44,168 nt of DNA from Prochlorococcus sp. AG-363-P15 (GCA_003278175.1 QCGF01000007.1:1-44168), one strand, 5' to 3'. Shown: positions 29,744-41,781, numbered from the stretch's first letter. The notes: a model not told the origin generated them from the letters alone. Numbers and translations are program-made.

Positions 29744-30682
29744 TTAGTCTTCTTGCCCGACTGTTGGCTCCATTAGCCCACTTTGAATTCCAGCTTTACG
29801 TAATTTCCTAAGCGCCCTTTGAACCACTTGCCGACAATATTCCCTGCTGCAGTTCATATGCCGAGCAACCTCTGCCAAGGTTCTCCATTCGTTAGTTCCA
29901 TCTAGGCCAAATCTGAGAGTAACTATTGTCCTTTCCTTTGGAGTGAGATTTGCTTTGTCTAATAATGTCCAAGCAGAAGCAGTTCGTTCCGCCAACTCTG
30001 CAAGTTCCATCGGTGGAATTTCGTCACTTGCAAGTACATCAACAAGTTCAGAGGGATCTGATTTGGATTTCACAACGCCTTGAAGGCTTACTGTGATGCT
30101 TCTCATCTCACACCCAAGTAGTTCTTCTATTTCATCTATAGGCATACGCATTCTTTTGGCTAATTGTTCTGACGTAGGCGGGATGCCATTTTCTTGCATC
30201 AATCGAGACTTCGCAGCCCGTAATTTTGTTAGCTTTTCATTTACATTTACTGGTATACGAATTGTTCTACTTTGAGTGGAGAGAGCTCTGTTTAGTCCCT
30301 GTCTAATCCACCAGTAAGCATAGGTGGAGAACCGATGGCCTCTTGTTGGATCATATTTTTCAACTGCTCGGGTAAGACCTAGTGTCCCTTCTTGTATTAG
30401 GTCTAGGAGTTCTAAGCCTTTCCCTTGATAACGCTTTGCGAGATTTACTACAAGTCTAAGGTTCGAAGTTATCATCTGGTTTTTTGCCCTTTCTCCAACC
30501 CTTATGGTCCTGCGTTCTTCCTCTGTGTAATCACATTCAGGGCCTTTCCCTCCTGCTAGATGACAACGATCAGTTATTGCAACCATCGCTTGTACTTTCC
30601 TTCCCATTGTTAGCTCCTGCTCAGGAGTCAATAGTTGATGCCGTCCTATCTCACCCAGAAAGGCACTTAATGAGCTAACCAT
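29744..30682 (-). CDS. RpoD-family (group 2) sigma factor
   Basis: Regions 2-4 are recognisable: RLVVNLAKRYQGKGLELLDLIQEGTLGLTRAVEKYDPTRGHRFSTYAYWWIRQ; ERTIVTLRFGLDG. The short N-terminus fits group 2. Confidence 0.95.
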   Translation of the reverse strand: MVSSLSAFLGEIGRHQLLTPEQELTMGRKVQAMVAITDRCHLAGGKGPECDYTEEERRTIRVGERAKNQMITSNLRLVVNLAKRYQGKGLELLDLIQEGTLGLTRAVEKYDPTRGHRFSTYAYWWIRQGLNRALSTQSRTIRIPVNVNEKLTKLRAAKSRLMQENGIPPTSEQLAKRMRMPIDEIEELLGCEMRSITVSLQGVVKSKSDPSELVDVLASDEIPPMELAELAERTASAWTLLDKANLTPKERTIVTLRFGLDGTNEWRTLAEVARHMNCSREYCRQVVQRALRKLRKAGIQSGLMEPTVGQED

Positions 30683-30800
30683 TTTTACCTCTTCGACTTA
30701 TTTAACTTAGGGGCAAAGTATTTGTATTCTTATTGTGTAATGAAGAGTTAGGAATTTATCTTTTGTTCTTTATTCAATATTTTCTTAATCTCTGGAAGGT

Positions 30801-31367
30801 TTGAGGTCTACATATCCATGTGATTTTCGCGACAACATTGACGCTTTTTCGCTACTGTCATGGATCGCAGGAATAAATCCAATGCTACTGGGCACAATCC
30901 TTGACAAAGAAATCTTTCAAAGCGCTGGCTTTGCATACATTCATTATGTGAGTTTTATGATTTGCTTTGCTGCTCTGGCTCTAGAGCGCAAACTCCTCAA
31001 GGTAAGTCCTAATCGTCAAGAGACAATTACGATGGTCATAATTGATGTGGTTTATGGGGTCGCAGGCATAGCACTTTTGATAAGTGGGATATTAAGAGTG
31101 CTTTATTTTGGACAAGGAGTTGGATTTTATACACAAAATCCTGTCTTTTGGTGGAAGATTGGCATATTTATCTTTGTAGGAACCTTATCTCTTTATCCGA
31201 CAATCACTTACATACTTTGGTCGATTCCATTAACAAAAGGTCAATTGCCTGAAGTGGGCTCGAATTTGGTTGCACGTCTTAGGCTGATTTTAAACATTGA
31301 ACTAGTTGGTTTTGCTGCAATACCTATCTTTGCTACCTTTATGGCTAGAGGGGTCGGCTTGGCTTGA
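30801..31367 (+). CDS. DUF2214 family membrane protein
   Basis: FAYIHYVSFMICFAALALERKLL ... VYGVAGIALLISGILRVLYFGQG...FYTQNPVFWWKIGIF; TTG start uncertain. Confidence 0.8.
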   Translation: MRSTYPCDFRDNIDAFSLLSWIAGINPMLLGTILDKEIFQSAGFAYIHYVSFMICFAALALERKLLKVSPNRQETITMVIIDVVYGVAGIALLISGILRVLYFGQGVGFYTQNPVFWWKIGIFIFVGTLSLYPTITYILWSIPLTKGQLPEVGSNLVARLRLILNIELVGFAAIPIFATFMARGVGLA

Positions 31368-31500
31368 AAAGTTAAGCATTATTCGCTTGATATGACTTGA
31401 CTTTGCTCCTGAATTTTATATATTTAACTTCTGCATTTGTCTGAAGTTTTTGTATTATTCAACGCACTATTAATATATAAAAATAATTTTTTAATTCAAT

Positions 31501-32190
31501 TTATTTTGAGTTTCTACGTGGAGCACCTCTTCTTTGTGCTATTACCTGTAGTACTTCTGTCCATGTGACTTTGTGATTGGCTAAAGCTACTTGTAGATGG
31601 AAAATTAAATCTGCAGCTTCATTTGAGATTGTTGTGGGGTCTTTGTCTTTGCAAGCCATCACAAATTCTGCTGTTTCTTCGCCTATCTTTTTAAGGATTT
31701 CATTATCACCTCCTTCTAGAAGCTTATTTGTATAACTTCCTGGCTCTGGTTTGGATCTCCGCAGTTCTATTGTTTTAAAAAGGTCGCTACATGCATCTGA
31801 AGGCGGTTGCATGGGACCAATTCTTTTATCAGATGCTATTTCTGATACTTGTTCAAAAAAGCAACTTCTTACTCCGGTATGACATGCAATTGAGCCTGTT
31901 TGTTCTACTGAGAGAAGGATTGCATCTGCATCACAGTCGTATCTAAGGTCTTTAAGAATTTGAGTGTGTCCGCTAGTTTCACCTTTGTGCCAGATTTCAT
32001 TTCTGGATCTACTCCAATAGTGAACCTCTCCACTCTCGATTGTCTTGCTGATTGATTCGCGGTTCATCCAGGCGAGCATTAGGACTGATGCATCAAGCCA
32101 GTCTTGGGCTATTGCTGGGATAAGTCCGTTTTTATTGAAACGGAGCTTTTCTATGAACCTTGGATTAATTGATTGCATGTTTGTCTTCAA
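31501..32190 (-). CDS. hisIE: bifunctional phosphoribosyl-AMP cyclohydrolase/phosphoribosyl-ATP diphosphatase
   Basis: [40 protein letters not shown] and [16 protein letters not shown]...[12 protein letters not shown]. Confidence 0.95.
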   Translation of the reverse strand: MKTNMQSINPRFIEKLRFNKNGLIPAIAQDWLDASVLMLAWMNRESISKTIESGEVHYWSRSRNEIWHKGETSGHTQILKDLRYDCDADAILLSVEQTGSIACHTGVRSCFFEQVSEIASDKRIGPMQPPSDACSDLFKTIELRRSKPEPGSYTNKLLEGGDNEILKKIGEETAEFVMACKDKDPTTISNEAADLIFHLQVALANHKVTWTEVLQVIAQRRGAPRRNSK

Positions 32191-32241
32191 AAGAACCAGG
32201 ATTTAACTGATTCTTTCCTAGTTTCCTTAAACGTGTTTTAG

Positions 32242-32706
32242 ATGTCTACCCCACTTATAGGTTTTACGTGCAGCAAGCATTACCAAAACTATCCTTGTTG
32301 TCATAGGCAATGGAGACATCCAGGTCATTGTAGATTTATTCATGGTTACAGTCGTAGCTTCACTTTTTGGTTCGCAGCAAAAGAACTAGATGAATACGGG
32401 TTTGTAGTTGATTTTTCTTGTCTAAAACCTTTAGAGCAGAAACTTAATGACCAATTTGACCATACGTTTCTTGCGAATATGGATGACCCACTTATTTCAC
32501 ATTGGAAAAGGCTTGATCATGAGGGAGCATTGAATCTTCGAATAATGAAAAATGTTGGAATGGAATCAAGTTCGGAACTGATTTGGGAATGGGCTAATGA
32601 GTTTCTGCTTGAAAGAGATAAAGGTAGGACATGTTGCTGGCGCTCTGAGGCTCGTGAGAATGATTCAAATAGTGCTTCTTTTGAATTAGTACCTGATTGG
32701 TATTAA
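32242..32706 (+). CDS. 6-pyruvoyltetrahydropterin/6-carboxytetrahydropterin synthase-like protein
   Basis: HPGHCRFIHGYSRSFTFWFAAKELDEYGFVVDFSCLK...LNDQFDHTFL...SSELIWEWANEFL resembles the PTPS/QueD fold pattern. Confidence 0.82.
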   Translation: MSTPLIGFTCSKHYQNYPCCHRQWRHPGHCRFIHGYSRSFTFWFAAKELDEYGFVVDFSCLKPLEQKLNDQFDHTFLANMDDPLISHWKRLDHEGALNLRIMKNVGMESSSELIWEWANEFLLERDKGRTCCWRSEARENDSNSASFELVPDWY

Positions 32707-32799
32707 CCAATTAATTGATTTTGTTTTATTCCACTCAGATTTCATTATTGTTTAAGACTTATAGGTCTAAGAAGACTTGATTAATCTAAACATATTTAG

Positions 32800-35391
32800 T
32801 TAACTACTAAAGTTCAATAGATTTCCTTTAATATCTATTCGAACAGAATCACCTTCTTGATATTGGCCACTTAATATTGCTTTGGCGATAGGGGTTTCAA
32901 CTTCTTTTTGAATTGCTCTTTTTATTGGTCTAGCCCCATAAATTGGGTCAAAGCCTTCTGAAGCTATCCAATGTGTGGCTGCTTCGCTGATTTCTAAGGT
33001 GAGCTTCTTTGACTCAAGACGTTTACTAAGGCGTTGAATTTGTAACCCTACAATTTGACTTAACTGATCTTTATTTAAGCTTTGAAATATTATTGATTCG
33101 TCAATCCTGTTTAAGAATTCAGGCTTAAAATGATCGCTTAATGATTTTTTTATGATAGCTTCCAAGTGTTCATTGATGCAATTATTTTTGCTTAGCTCTA
33201 TTATTGCCTGACTGGCTATATTGCTAGTTAGAATGATAAGTGTGTTTGTGAAATTTATTGTTCTTCCTTGGCCATCAGTTACTCTGCCTTCGTCTAATAT
33301 TTGCAATAATACATTCAAAACCTCAGGATGGGCTTTTTCTATTTCATCAAATAGTAGTACTGAGTAAGGCTTTCTTCTAACCGCCTCGGATAATTGTCCG
33401 CCTGCTTCATGTCCAACATATCCAGGTGGCGCTCCAATTAATCTACTAACAGTATGCTTCTCCATATATTCAGACATATCTATTCGAATAATTGCATCTT
33501 CATGGTCAAAAAGTTTCGATGCTAGAGCTTTTGAAAGCTCAGTCTTCCCTACCCCGGTAGGCCCTAGAAAAATAAAGCTAGCGATTGGTCTGTCTGGATC
33601 ACTCATCCCTGCTCTTGATCTTTGGATTGCATTTGCAACAGCAGTAACTGCTAAATCTTGACCAATAACTTTTTTATGTAAAGACTCTTCTAAGTGTAGT
33701 AACTTTTCGATTTCTGATTGAACAAGTTTAGATACAGGGATAGATGTCCATTTTGAAATTACCTCTGCAATATCTTCTTCCGTAACTTCTTCTCTTAAAA
33801 GACTTTGATTACTTTTCTCTTCATTGCCTAGGGAGTGTTCTTTTTCTAATAGTTTTTTTTGTAATGTTGCTAACGTACCGTATTCAAGTTCCGCGGCCTT
33901 ATTTAGATCATAATTACGTTTGGCTTTCTCTATTTGAACCTGGACACTTTCGATCTCTTCTTTTATTACTTGAATTTGATTGATTGAATTTTTTTCATTA
34001 TCCCATTGCATATTTAATGACTCCTGATGAGGTGTTAATTCTTTAAGCTCATATTCGATTTTCTCAAGTCTTTCTTTGCTTGCTATATCCGATTCACGCT
34101 TTAGAGAGAGCTTCTCCATTTGAAGTTGAAGAATCTTTCTGTCTATCTCATCTATTTCTTCTGGCTTTGACGTTATTTCCATTTTGAGTCTTGATGCTGA
34201 TTCATCAACTAAATCAATTGCTTTGTCTGGTAGGAATCGATCGGTTATATACCTATTGCTTAGAACTGCAGCTGCTACTAATGCATTGTCAGAAATTCGA
34301 ACGCCATGGTGTACTTCATAGCGTTCCTTTAGTCCACGCAGGATTGAAATGGAGTCTTCGACAGAAGGTTGATTGACAAGGACTTGTTGGAATCTTCTTT
34401 CTAAGGCGGGATCTTTTTCTATATGTTGTCTGTGCTCATTGAGTGTTGTTGCTCCTATACATCTCAACTCCCCTCTTGCGAGCATAGGTTTGAGAAGATT
34501 GCTCGCATCCATCGCACCGCCTGTAGCCCCAGCTCCGACTACTGTGTGAATTTCATCAATAAACAAAACAATTTGGCCTGACGAATCTGTTACTTCTTTT
34601 AGTACAGACTTTAAGCGTTCCTCGAATTCGCCCCTGTATTTAGCACCTGCAATTAATGAACCCATATCCAGAGCTACTAGCTGGCGATTGTTTAATGATG
34701 AAGGAACGTCTCCATTTACGATTCTTTGAGCAAGTCCTTCAACAATTGCTGTTTTTCCTACACCTGGTTCTCCTATTAGAACGGGATTGTTTTTAGTTCT
34801 TCGGCTAAGTATCTGAATAGTTCTTCTGATTTCATCATCTCTTCCTATAACGGGATCAAGTTTTCCCTCCCGTGCTTCAGATGTGAGATCTCTTCCATAC
34901 TTGGCAAGAGACTCATAAGTTTCTTCTGAGTTTTGCGTGGTGACTTTACTTTTCCCCCTGATCTTTGATATAGCCGACTTTATACTCTCAGTACTTGCAT
35001 TTACTTCATTAAGGAGATTTTTTCCGCATCGATCATCATTGGCTAGTGCTATTAAAAGATGTTCTACAGAGATATAATTGTCTGTATATGTACCTTTTAT
35101 CTGATCAGATTTTTCAAGGACCCTATTAAAACTTTTGCCTATATAGATTGATTCAGGTGATGATTGTAATTTTGGTTGCATATCAATAAACTCATCTACT
35201 AAATTGGTTATCTTTTTGACTGAACAGCCAGTCTTAATTAATATTTTAACTGTCAAACTATTCTCTTCCAATAGTGTTTTAAGCAGATGCTCACTCTCTA
35301 TATTTTGATGCTTTTTTTCTTGCGCAAGACTTTGAGCTGAAATAATCGAAGCCCATGCCTGTTCTGTAAATTTTTCAGCCTTTGGTTCCAT
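32800..35391 (-). CDS. clpB: ATP-dependent chaperone ClpB
   Basis: 863 aa, two AAA modules ([32 protein letters not shown]), coiled middle domain, [15 protein letters not shown]-terminus. Confidence 0.95.
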   Translation of the reverse strand: MEPKAEKFTEQAWASIISAQSLAQEKKHQNIESEHLLKTLLEENSLTVKILIKTGCSVKKITNLVDEFIDMQPKLQSSPESIYIGKSFNRVLEKSDQIKGTYTDNYISVEHLLIALANDDRCGKNLLNEVNASTESIKSAISKIRGKSKVTTQNSEETYESLAKYGRDLTSEAREGKLDPVIGRDDEIRRTIQILSRRTKNNPVLIGEPGVGKTAIVEGLAQRIVNGDVPSSLNNRQLVALDMGSLIAGAKYRGEFEERLKSVLKEVTDSSGQIVLFIDEIHTVVGAGATGGAMDASNLLKPMLARGELRCIGATTLNEHRQHIEKDPALERRFQQVLVNQPSVEDSISILRGLKERYEVHHGVRISDNALVAAAVLSNRYITDRFLPDKAIDLVDESASRLKMEITSKPEEIDEIDRKILQLQMEKLSLKRESDIASKERLEKIEYELKELTPHQESLNMQWDNEKNSINQIQVIKEEIESVQVQIEKAKRNYDLNKAAELEYGTLATLQKKLLEKEHSLGNEEKSNQSLLREEVTEEDIAEVISKWTSIPVSKLVQSEIEKLLHLEESLHKKVIGQDLAVTAVANAIQRSRAGMSDPDRPIASFIFLGPTGVGKTELSKALASKLFDHEDAIIRIDMSEYMEKHTVSRLIGAPPGYVGHEAGGQLSEAVRRKPYSVLLFDEIEKAHPEVLNVLLQILDEGRVTDGQGRTINFTNTLIILTSNIASQAIIELSKNNCINEHLEAIIKKSLSDHFKPEFLNRIDESIIFQSLNKDQLSQIVGLQIQRLSKRLESKKLTLEISEAATHWIASEGFDPIYGARPIKRAIQKEVETPIAKAILSGQYQEGDSVRIDIKGNLLNFSS

Positions 35392-35547
35392 TTATCTCTG
35401 GCTTGCTAGTCATATGATAGTTTATGCAATTTATTTGTTTATGTGGTTAACCGATCTAAATAGTACGGAATTCTAGAAATATTAAAAGATTAGTATCACT
35501 TTAAATCCGTTTCTTAATGGTTAAGCTCTTTATGATTTGGTGGAACT

Positions 35548-35772
35548 CTATTGGGTATTCTTTCTTAAGGGAGATAGTCTACTAACTTCAAACCAATTAG
35601 TTGTTTTTTCGGCTATATCATCTTGATCTAAATCTTCTGTTGTTATTTTAAAGCCATATGACTTGGCTAGAGCAACTATGCTGGTTATTCCTTGGCAACT
35701 TTGTAGTTTTGACCTTAAGGCGGAACTATGTTCAACCGCATGAAAAAAGCCTTTTAAATCCTCTCTGCTCAT
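35548..35772 (-). CDS. Nif11-like domain small protein
   Basis: SREDLKGFFHAVEHSSALRSKLQSCQGITSIVALAKSYGFKITTEDL is a clear Nif11 leader-domain pattern. Confidence 0.8.
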   Translation of the reverse strand: MSREDLKGFFHAVEHSSALRSKLQSCQGITSIVALAKSYGFKITTEDLDQDDIAEKTTNWFEVSRLSPLRKNTQ

Positions 35773-35861
35773 TGTTCTATATGTATTTCATATGGATAAT
35801 AAGCTAGTTTTATAATATTGGCAGCTCTATTTTATGAGTTGCTTTTTACTCACTGGGTTTC

Positions 35862-35903
35862 AATAAGAAAGGTCAAGCTATTTATAGCTTGACCTTTCTT
35901 ATT
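35862..35903 (-). terminator. Strong hairpin downstream of petE, probable terminator
   Basis: aataagaaaggtcaagct-atttat-agcttgacctttcttatt: 18-bp perfect inverted repeat about 50 nt past the petE stop. Confidence 0.85.
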
Positions 35904-35953
35904 AGTTTATTTAGTAATTAATATTTTTATCTTAAATTTCTTTTGTAAATTAC

Positions 35954-36313
35954 TTAGTTAACTACTACTTTGCCAACCATGCCTGCTCCTCTGTGAGGTT
36001 CGCAATAAAAGTCATAGGTGCCTGCAGTAGAAAATGTTTTTTCCCATGATTCACCAGGTGCAAATGCTAGGTCAGCATGGCTTAGCTCTTCGTGACCATC
36101 AAACACTGCATTATGTGGTGCCAACTTGTTGTTGACGAACTTTACGGTGTCTCCTGCACTGATATTGACTGTGCTTGGTTCAAAAGCCAGCATCCCACCG
36201 TCAGTTCCTAGCTTCACTTCAACTGTATTGGCTTGCGCAGAAGATACGCCTAATGAAAGAACAAGTAAAAAGGCGAAGCATGTTGCTGCAATTGAACGAA
36301 GAATTGAAGACAT
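35954..36313 (-). CDS. petE: plastocyanin
   Basis: Signal peptide, then [43 protein letters not shown] and [19 protein letters not shown] (type 1 Cu ligands). Confidence 0.97.
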   Translation of the reverse strand: MSSILRSIAATCFAFLLVLSLGVSSAQANTVEVKLGTDGGMLAFEPSTVNISAGDTVKFVNNKLAPHNAVFDGHEELSHADLAFAPGESWEKTFSTAGTYDFYCEPHRGAGMVGKVVVN

Positions 36314-36332
36314 AGGTCTTTTTTATTTGTGC

Positions 36333-37346
36333 CTATATATTACCTCCTTTTAAGCGATTATTTTTTTGCGCCAACCCTGCATGTCTTAGAACGTCTTCAA
36401 GTGTTCTGGCGTAGCTATGGCCTCCAAACCGTTCAGGCGGAGAGATTGTGTTGTGGTTGAAATGACGTTGCTTAATGCTGTAGCGGTCCCAAGCATTAAT
36501 TTTTATTGGAAGAACTCTTATAAGGATTTCTATTAACCACCCCCATAAAGGAAGTCTTGGAGTCTTCTTGATGCCTTCCCATTTCAAAAGAGTGTCAACT
36601 GCTTGATCAATAGTTATATGAGGTTGAGCCAAGACCAATCGTTTTATTGCACCTTTTCCTGGTTCCAGATTGATTTGATGAGGAGTTGTTGCAAGGTGTC
36701 CACAAACGAAAGCTATATCTTCAGCATGTATGAAATGAAATTTTGAATAAGCTCTAACCCAGCGCGCTAGCCACAACCACTTAACAGCTTGCAAAAGTCC
36801 ATCGGTTAGGTAGCTGCTAGGAAACTTGCTAGTTCCATCTACAGTTCCACCAAAAACGAGTGTAGGGAAAACAGCAATTATTTTTTCTGCATATTGGTGA
36901 TTTTCAAGTTCTTGAAGGCACTGTGCTTTTGTTTGAATATATTCTGTTCCATAAATGAATGATTCTTTTAATGGTTCAAGGTTTTTGTTTAAGATACTTG
37001 CAGTAGAAAAATAAATTATTTGTTCCAAAATATCTGGATTAAGTTTGTCTAGTAATTCCTTTACTGCTTTTACATTTACTTGATAAGCCCTTTGGGGATC
37101 TCCCCAGGCAGTGGCTGTATGAATAACACGATTTACTGTTGAAAGTTCATTTATGAAAAGTCTCGATTCTCTTAAGTCACCAATTAGTAGCTTTATCCTT
37201 GGATTTATTAAATTAATTGCTTTTAGCTTAGTTGGATCTCTTAACCAGAGAAGTAGATTTGCATCTGAGTTTTTAAGTAGCCAGGCAGCTATATGTTGTC
37301 CAACACAACCACTTGCGCCTGTTATTAGTATTTGCTCTCGTTTCAA
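36333..37346 (-). CDS. NAD-dependent epimerase/dehydratase family protein
   Basis: N-terminal ITGASGCVGQHIAAWLL Rossmann motif; extended-SDR layout. Confidence 0.88.
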   Translation of the reverse strand: MKREQILITGASGCVGQHIAAWLLKNSDANLLLWLRDPTKLKAINLINPRIKLLIGDLRESRLFINELSTVNRVIHTATAWGDPQRAYQVNVKAVKELLDKLNPDILEQIIYFSTASILNKNLEPLKESFIYGTEYIQTKAQCLQELENHQYAEKIIAVFPTLVFGGTVDGTSKFPSSYLTDGLLQAVKWLWLARWVRAYSKFHFIHAEDIAFVCGHLATTPHQINLEPGKGAIKRLVLAQPHITIDQAVDTLLKWEGIKKTPRLPLWGWLIEILIRVLPIKINAWDRYSIKQRHFNHNTISPPERFGGHSYARTLEDVLRHAGLAQKNNRLKGGNI

Positions 37347-37348
37347 GA

Positions 37349-38404
37349 TTAGATATGATTTATAAATTCATTTACATTTTTTCCTGTTTCAAAGAAAACT
37401 TGTGCGTTTTCTTCTGGGGTTCCAGGAAGAATTCCATGGCCAAGATTGAGTATGTGGCGACGCCCTTTTGCTTTTTTGACTGTATCAATAATTCTTGACC
37501 GGATTGCTTCTGGCGTTCCAAAGAGAATTCCAGGATCAACATTTCCTTGAATTCCGATATTTTGAGGTAGACGGGAACAGCCTTCTGCCATATCCACTGT
37601 CCAATCTAATGAAACAATATCAACACCAGTTTTGCCCATTCTTTCTAATACTCCCGCGCTACCAGATATATAAAGGATCATTGGTGTAGTGGGGTGTACA
37701 GCTTTTACAAGATCAACTACTTTTTTCTGGTAAGGGGCTGCAAATAGGTCATAGTCCAACGGACTTAGTTGCCCGGCCCAAGAGTCGAACATTTGTACAA
37801 CCTGTGCACCTGAATCAATTTGATAACACAAATAGTTTGCAATTGATTCTGCGAAATGATCTAAGAGTTTATGTAAGAGGTCAGGCTCTTGGAAAGCCAT
37901 TGCTTTTATAACTGCATAGTTCTTGCTGCTTTTACCTTCAACCACATAAGCAGCTAGTGTCCATGGAGCTCCAACAAAACCAAGCACAGCAGCTTGATTC
38001 CCAACACTTTCTCGAAGCCTACCTAAAACTTCGCCAACGAAAGGAATGCTTTCTTTTGGATTGAGATCTTTGAGATTATTAATTTGGCTGAGATTTCTTA
38101 TTGGGTCTTGAATTATTGGTCCTTTACTTTCAACAATGTCAAAATCTATTCCCATCCCGGGAAGAGGGGTAAGGATATCTGAGAAGAGGATGACACCATC
38201 AGGTTTAAATGCCTTGAAGGGCTGCATTGAGATTTCATATGAAAGGTCTGGGTTCTCGGACCTCTCTCTAAAACTTGGGTGGCGATCTCTTAGGTCTCTA
38301 TAGACCTTCATGTATCTGCCAGCTTGTCGCATCATCCAAACTGGAGTTCGCTCCACTGATTCACCACGCGCAGCACGTAGCAATAAGGGCAGGGAGTCGC
38401 TCAT
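37349..38404 (-). CDS. hemE: uroporphyrinogen decarboxylase
   Basis: [59 protein letters not shown]. The track start is 38488, but the internal Met ([15 protein letters not shown]) at 38404 better fits the family length. Confidence 0.96.
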   Translation of the reverse strand: MSDSLPLLLRAARGESVERTPVWMMRQAGRYMKVYRDLRDRHPSFRERSENPDLSYEISMQPFKAFKPDGVILFSDILTPLPGMGIDFDIVESKGPIIQDPIRNLSQINNLKDLNPKESIPFVGEVLGRLRESVGNQAAVLGFVGAPWTLAAYVVEGKSSKNYAVIKAMAFQEPDLLHKLLDHFAESIANYLCYQIDSGAQVVQMFDSWAGQLSPLDYDLFAAPYQKKVVDLVKAVHPTTPMILYISGSAGVLERMGKTGVDIVSLDWTVDMAEGCSRLPQNIGIQGNVDPGILFGTPEAIRSRIIDTVKKAKGRRHILNLGHGILPGTPEENAQVFFETGKNVNEFINHI

Positions 38405-38831
38405 CATTTGGTCGGGAAGAAGCTCGAAACTTACTTTAAGGTGATCCCCCTTTTCGCCAATTATTTTTTTAGACGACTGCTTCGTCACACCTTTGTGATT
38501 TTTTTAAGCATTCCTTTCTCCTTTTCTGGCTTATCCATTTCTTTTAAAGCCAGTCTTAACAGTGCATCTAGTCAATCAGTATCGTTGACTCATATGGATT
38601 GCCTTCGTTTTAGTGTTCGATTTCAGGAACATTGGCTTTTAAGTAAGTTAAGAAAGGCGAATAAGGCTCTCTTGAAGAATTCAGGTTTATGAGTCAACTG
38701 TATTTACGGTAAAGAATTCTTGGTAAAAATATTAAAGTGATATATCCCTTTTTCTTAAAAGTCTAAACACTTACTTATGCCAAGAATGTAAGATTCCTTT
38801 TGAATCCTTATATGCCGGCTCTAATAGTTAG

Positions 38832-39185
38832 TTAAAGTATTATATATAGTGATCTAATAATGTAAATGATTAGAATCAATGTAATTAAGTTAAGGGTAAA
38901 CTTTGTACTCGTAATTTTTTTGTAGAATGAGTTTTTTTTCTGCCTATTGGTGTTCCTAATCATCGAAAACTCTTTCTTTGAGGATGTTACTACCTGAGGA
39001 TTGATGAGGGCATTCGAGTCTGTTCTTTCTTTTTCTTCATTACTATTGACAATTGACTCTATCTGGTCGCTGGTTTTTGTTCCTTCAGCTATGTCCTCCG
39101 ATTCTGCTGGCATTTGCTCTTCATTTGTTATAGATGACCATGGATCATTGAGCTCTTTTCTGTCGTAAGAATTTAATTCTTCCAT
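38832..39185 (-). CDS. hypothetical protein with C-terminal TM anchor
   Basis: Acidic N-terminal region, basic patch, and C-terminal hydrophobic helix LNLITLILIIYIIRSLYIIL. Confidence 0.5.
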   Translation of the reverse strand: MEELNSYDRKELNDPWSSITNEEQMPAESEDIAEGTKTSDQIESIVNSNEEKERTDSNALINPQVVTSSKKEFSMIRNTNRQKKNSFYKKITSTKFTLNLITLILIIYIIRSLYIIL

Positions 39186-39456
39186 TTTGGTTTTTAGGGT
39201 GAAGTGACTTTCTAGGGATGAAATTTGATGGCGGGAAATTAATTAAGGTGGATCTTAGGGGGCAAATAAAATATCTATATAATATCTCAGCTGTCGAATT
39301 TCTTTTCCTGCCGGACTTGATTTTAAATAAGTCTTTTGACTGGCTAGGCGATTCCTAGCTTGACTGTCTTATAGGATTAATTTAGGGCAGAAAAAATTAT
39401 CTTATGACCTAATAAGGATATTAATTTATAAAATAGTCAGGTTCATTTTTTGTGGT

Positions 39457-41721
39457 TTAGGTTGTTTCTTGATGCCTTAATACTAGAACACTTAGCGATG
39501 GAATGCATAGATCTAAAGAGTGATTGTATCCATGTATATTATATTCTTCTGAATGCTTACCTCCCATATTTCCAAAGTTTGAGCCTCCATAGCGTTCTGC
39601 ATCTGTATTAAGAATTTCTTTGTAATATCCACTATTTGGAACACCAATTCTGTAATTCTGGTGCGTCTCAGGTGTGAAATTAGCAATTACAACTAACCAC
39701 TTTCCGGATTCTTTTTCACGACGCATAAAACTAATTACAGAATTACTATTGTCATCGCAATCAATCCATTGGAAACCATATTGATCAAAATCATCCCTCC
39801 ATAGTGCTGGTTCTGATTTATATAAAACATTTAGATCGTCTATTAGCCTTTGGATACCTTTGTGCGGATTAAAATTTAATAGATCCCATTGTAAATCGCC
39901 CCATACATTCCATTCTTTTCGTTGTCCAAATTCCATACCCATAAATATCGTCTTCTTGCCCGGATGTGTCCACATGTAAGCAAGTAATGCACGAGTATTT
40001 GCATATTTTTGCCAGTCATCTCCTGGCATTTTATGTAAAATATTACTTTTACCATGAACAACCTCGTCATGGCTTAGTGCAAGCATAAAATTTTCGGTGT
40101 AGTTGTAACTAATAGAAAAGGTAACGTTATTTTGATGGAACTGCCTAAACCAAGGATCTAGCTCAAAATAATCAAGCATGTCATGCATCCACCCCATATT
40201 CCATTTTAGATTAAAACCTAATCCTCCAATATCAGTTGGTTTAGTAACTAGTGGCCAGGTAGTTGATTCTTCAGCTATGGAAAGTGCACCTGGAAAATAT
40301 TTAAAGAGGACATGATTTGCTTGTTGAAGAAAATGAACTGCTTCTGTATTCTCTCTTCCTCCGTTTTCGTTAGGTATCCATTCACCAGCTGGGCGGAGAT
40401 AGTCTCTATAGAGCATTGAAGCGACAGCATCAACGCGAATTCCATCAATATGAAATTGATCAAACCAATAAACTAAATTTGCAACAAGAAAATTCCTAAC
40501 TTCATTTCTACTGTAATTAAAAATTAGTGTGCCCCATTCCTTGTGTTCTCCTATCTTTGGATCGGCATGTTCATATAAGTGACAGCCATCGAAAAAAGAT
40601 AATCCATGACTATCTTTAGGGAAGTGGCCAGGAACCCAATCGAGAATTACACCAATACCTTCTGCATGACAACTATCTACAAACTCTCTGAATTCATCAG
40701 GAGTTCCATATCTACTAGTTGGAGCATACCAACCTGTAACTTGATACCCCCAAGAACCATCAAATGGATGCTCTGAAATTGGCATTAGTTCTATATGAGT
40801 AAACCCTCTTTCTTTGACATAAGGAATCAATTTGTCTTTTAGTTCTGAGTATGTGAGCAATCTTGCTCCAGGTTTCATTTCTGCGGCAGGGACTGGGTTG
40901 CGTGATGATCCATTTTTTTCAATATATGGATCATTTGATGAAGCATGCATCCAGCTTCCTAAATGCATTTCGTACACAGATATAGGTTGGTTGAGAGTAT
41001 TTGTGCTATCCCTTTTCGCAATCCAACCATGGTCACTCCAATTATATTTATCTAATTTCGTAATGATTGAGCTGGTAGCAGGCCTTATTTCATGCTGAAA
41101 GCCATATGGGTCTGCCTTCTGATAACAATGACCTTCTTGATTGCGGATTTCATATTTATAAAGATCACCTTCTTTAAGCCCAGGTATAAATAATTCCCAA
41201 ATTCCTCCCACACGTTTTTGCATTGGATGATGCCGTCCATCCCATGAGTTGAGATTGCCTAGAACAGAAACACTTAGTGCATTTGGCGCCCATAGGCAAA
41301 ACATTACTCCTTCGATTTCATTGCGTTTGGTTATATGGGCTCCCATCTTTTGCCAAATATGGTGATGGTTTCCTTGAGCAAAAAGATGTCGGTCTATTTC
41401 TCCCATCCATTCATCTCTGAATGCCCATGGGTCATTTTGAACATGCTTGACGCCAGCACGTTCGACAAGTATTTGATAGTTAACTCCAGGATTTTTCTCG
41501 AGTAAAGCTTCAAATATCCATGGGTGATTCTCACTTGTAGTGTCTATTTGACTGCCTTCAAATGAAATCTTTACCTTTTCAGCCTCTGGCATCCATACAC
41601 GGACAACATATTTGTCTTTATATTCTTGGGGACCAAGTACTGCGAAAGGGTGATCATGCTTGCATTTTGCAAGTTTTTCTCCTTCTTCCGCCATCCAGTC
41701 AAATACAACACTGGTGGTCAT
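39457..41721 (-). CDS. glgB: 1,4-alpha-glucan branching enzyme
   Basis: GH13 motifs [46 protein letters not shown]. Confidence 0.97.
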   Translation of the reverse strand: MTTSVVFDWMAEEGEKLAKCKHDHPFAVLGPQEYKDKYVVRVWMPEAEKVKISFEGSQIDTTSENHPWIFEALLEKNPGVNYQILVERAGVKHVQNDPWAFRDEWMGEIDRHLFAQGNHHHIWQKMGAHITKRNEIEGVMFCLWAPNALSVSVLGNLNSWDGRHHPMQKRVGGIWELFIPGLKEGDLYKYEIRNQEGHCYQKADPYGFQHEIRPATSSIITKLDKYNWSDHGWIAKRDSTNTLNQPISVYEMHLGSWMHASSNDPYIEKNGSSRNPVPAAEMKPGARLLTYSELKDKLIPYVKERGFTHIELMPISEHPFDGSWGYQVTGWYAPTSRYGTPDEFREFVDSCHAEGIGVILDWVPGHFPKDSHGLSFFDGCHLYEHADPKIGEHKEWGTLIFNYSRNEVRNFLVANLVYWFDQFHIDGIRVDAVASMLYRDYLRPAGEWIPNENGGRENTEAVHFLQQANHVLFKYFPGALSIAEESTTWPLVTKPTDIGGLGFNLKWNMGWMHDMLDYFELDPWFRQFHQNNVTFSISYNYTENFMLALSHDEVVHGKSNILHKMPGDDWQKYANTRALLAYMWTHPGKKTIFMGMEFGQRKEWNVWGDLQWDLLNFNPHKGIQRLIDDLNVLYKSEPALWRDDFDQYGFQWIDCDDNSNSVISFMRREKESGKWLVVIANFTPETHQNYRIGVPNSGYYKEILNTDAERYGGSNFGNMGGKHSEEYNIHGYNHSLDLCIPSLSVLVLRHQETT

Positions 41722-41781
41722 GACAGAAGGGCGATGTAATCCCGGAGCTTAATCCGAGATGTGTAATTCTTGTAAGTCCCT

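Noticed and set aside
34191-34376. ORF antisense to clpB
   Set aside because: Lies within the clear ClpB frame.
38408-38692. 94-aa plus-strand ORF at the hemE 5' side
   Set aside because: No family resemblance; overlaps the over-extended hemE ORF and probably its promoter. Possible but unsupported.
39876-41098. Short ORFs within glgB (39876..40070, 40275..40463, 40832..41098)
   Set aside because: Out-of-frame or antisense to a strongly supported branching enzyme.
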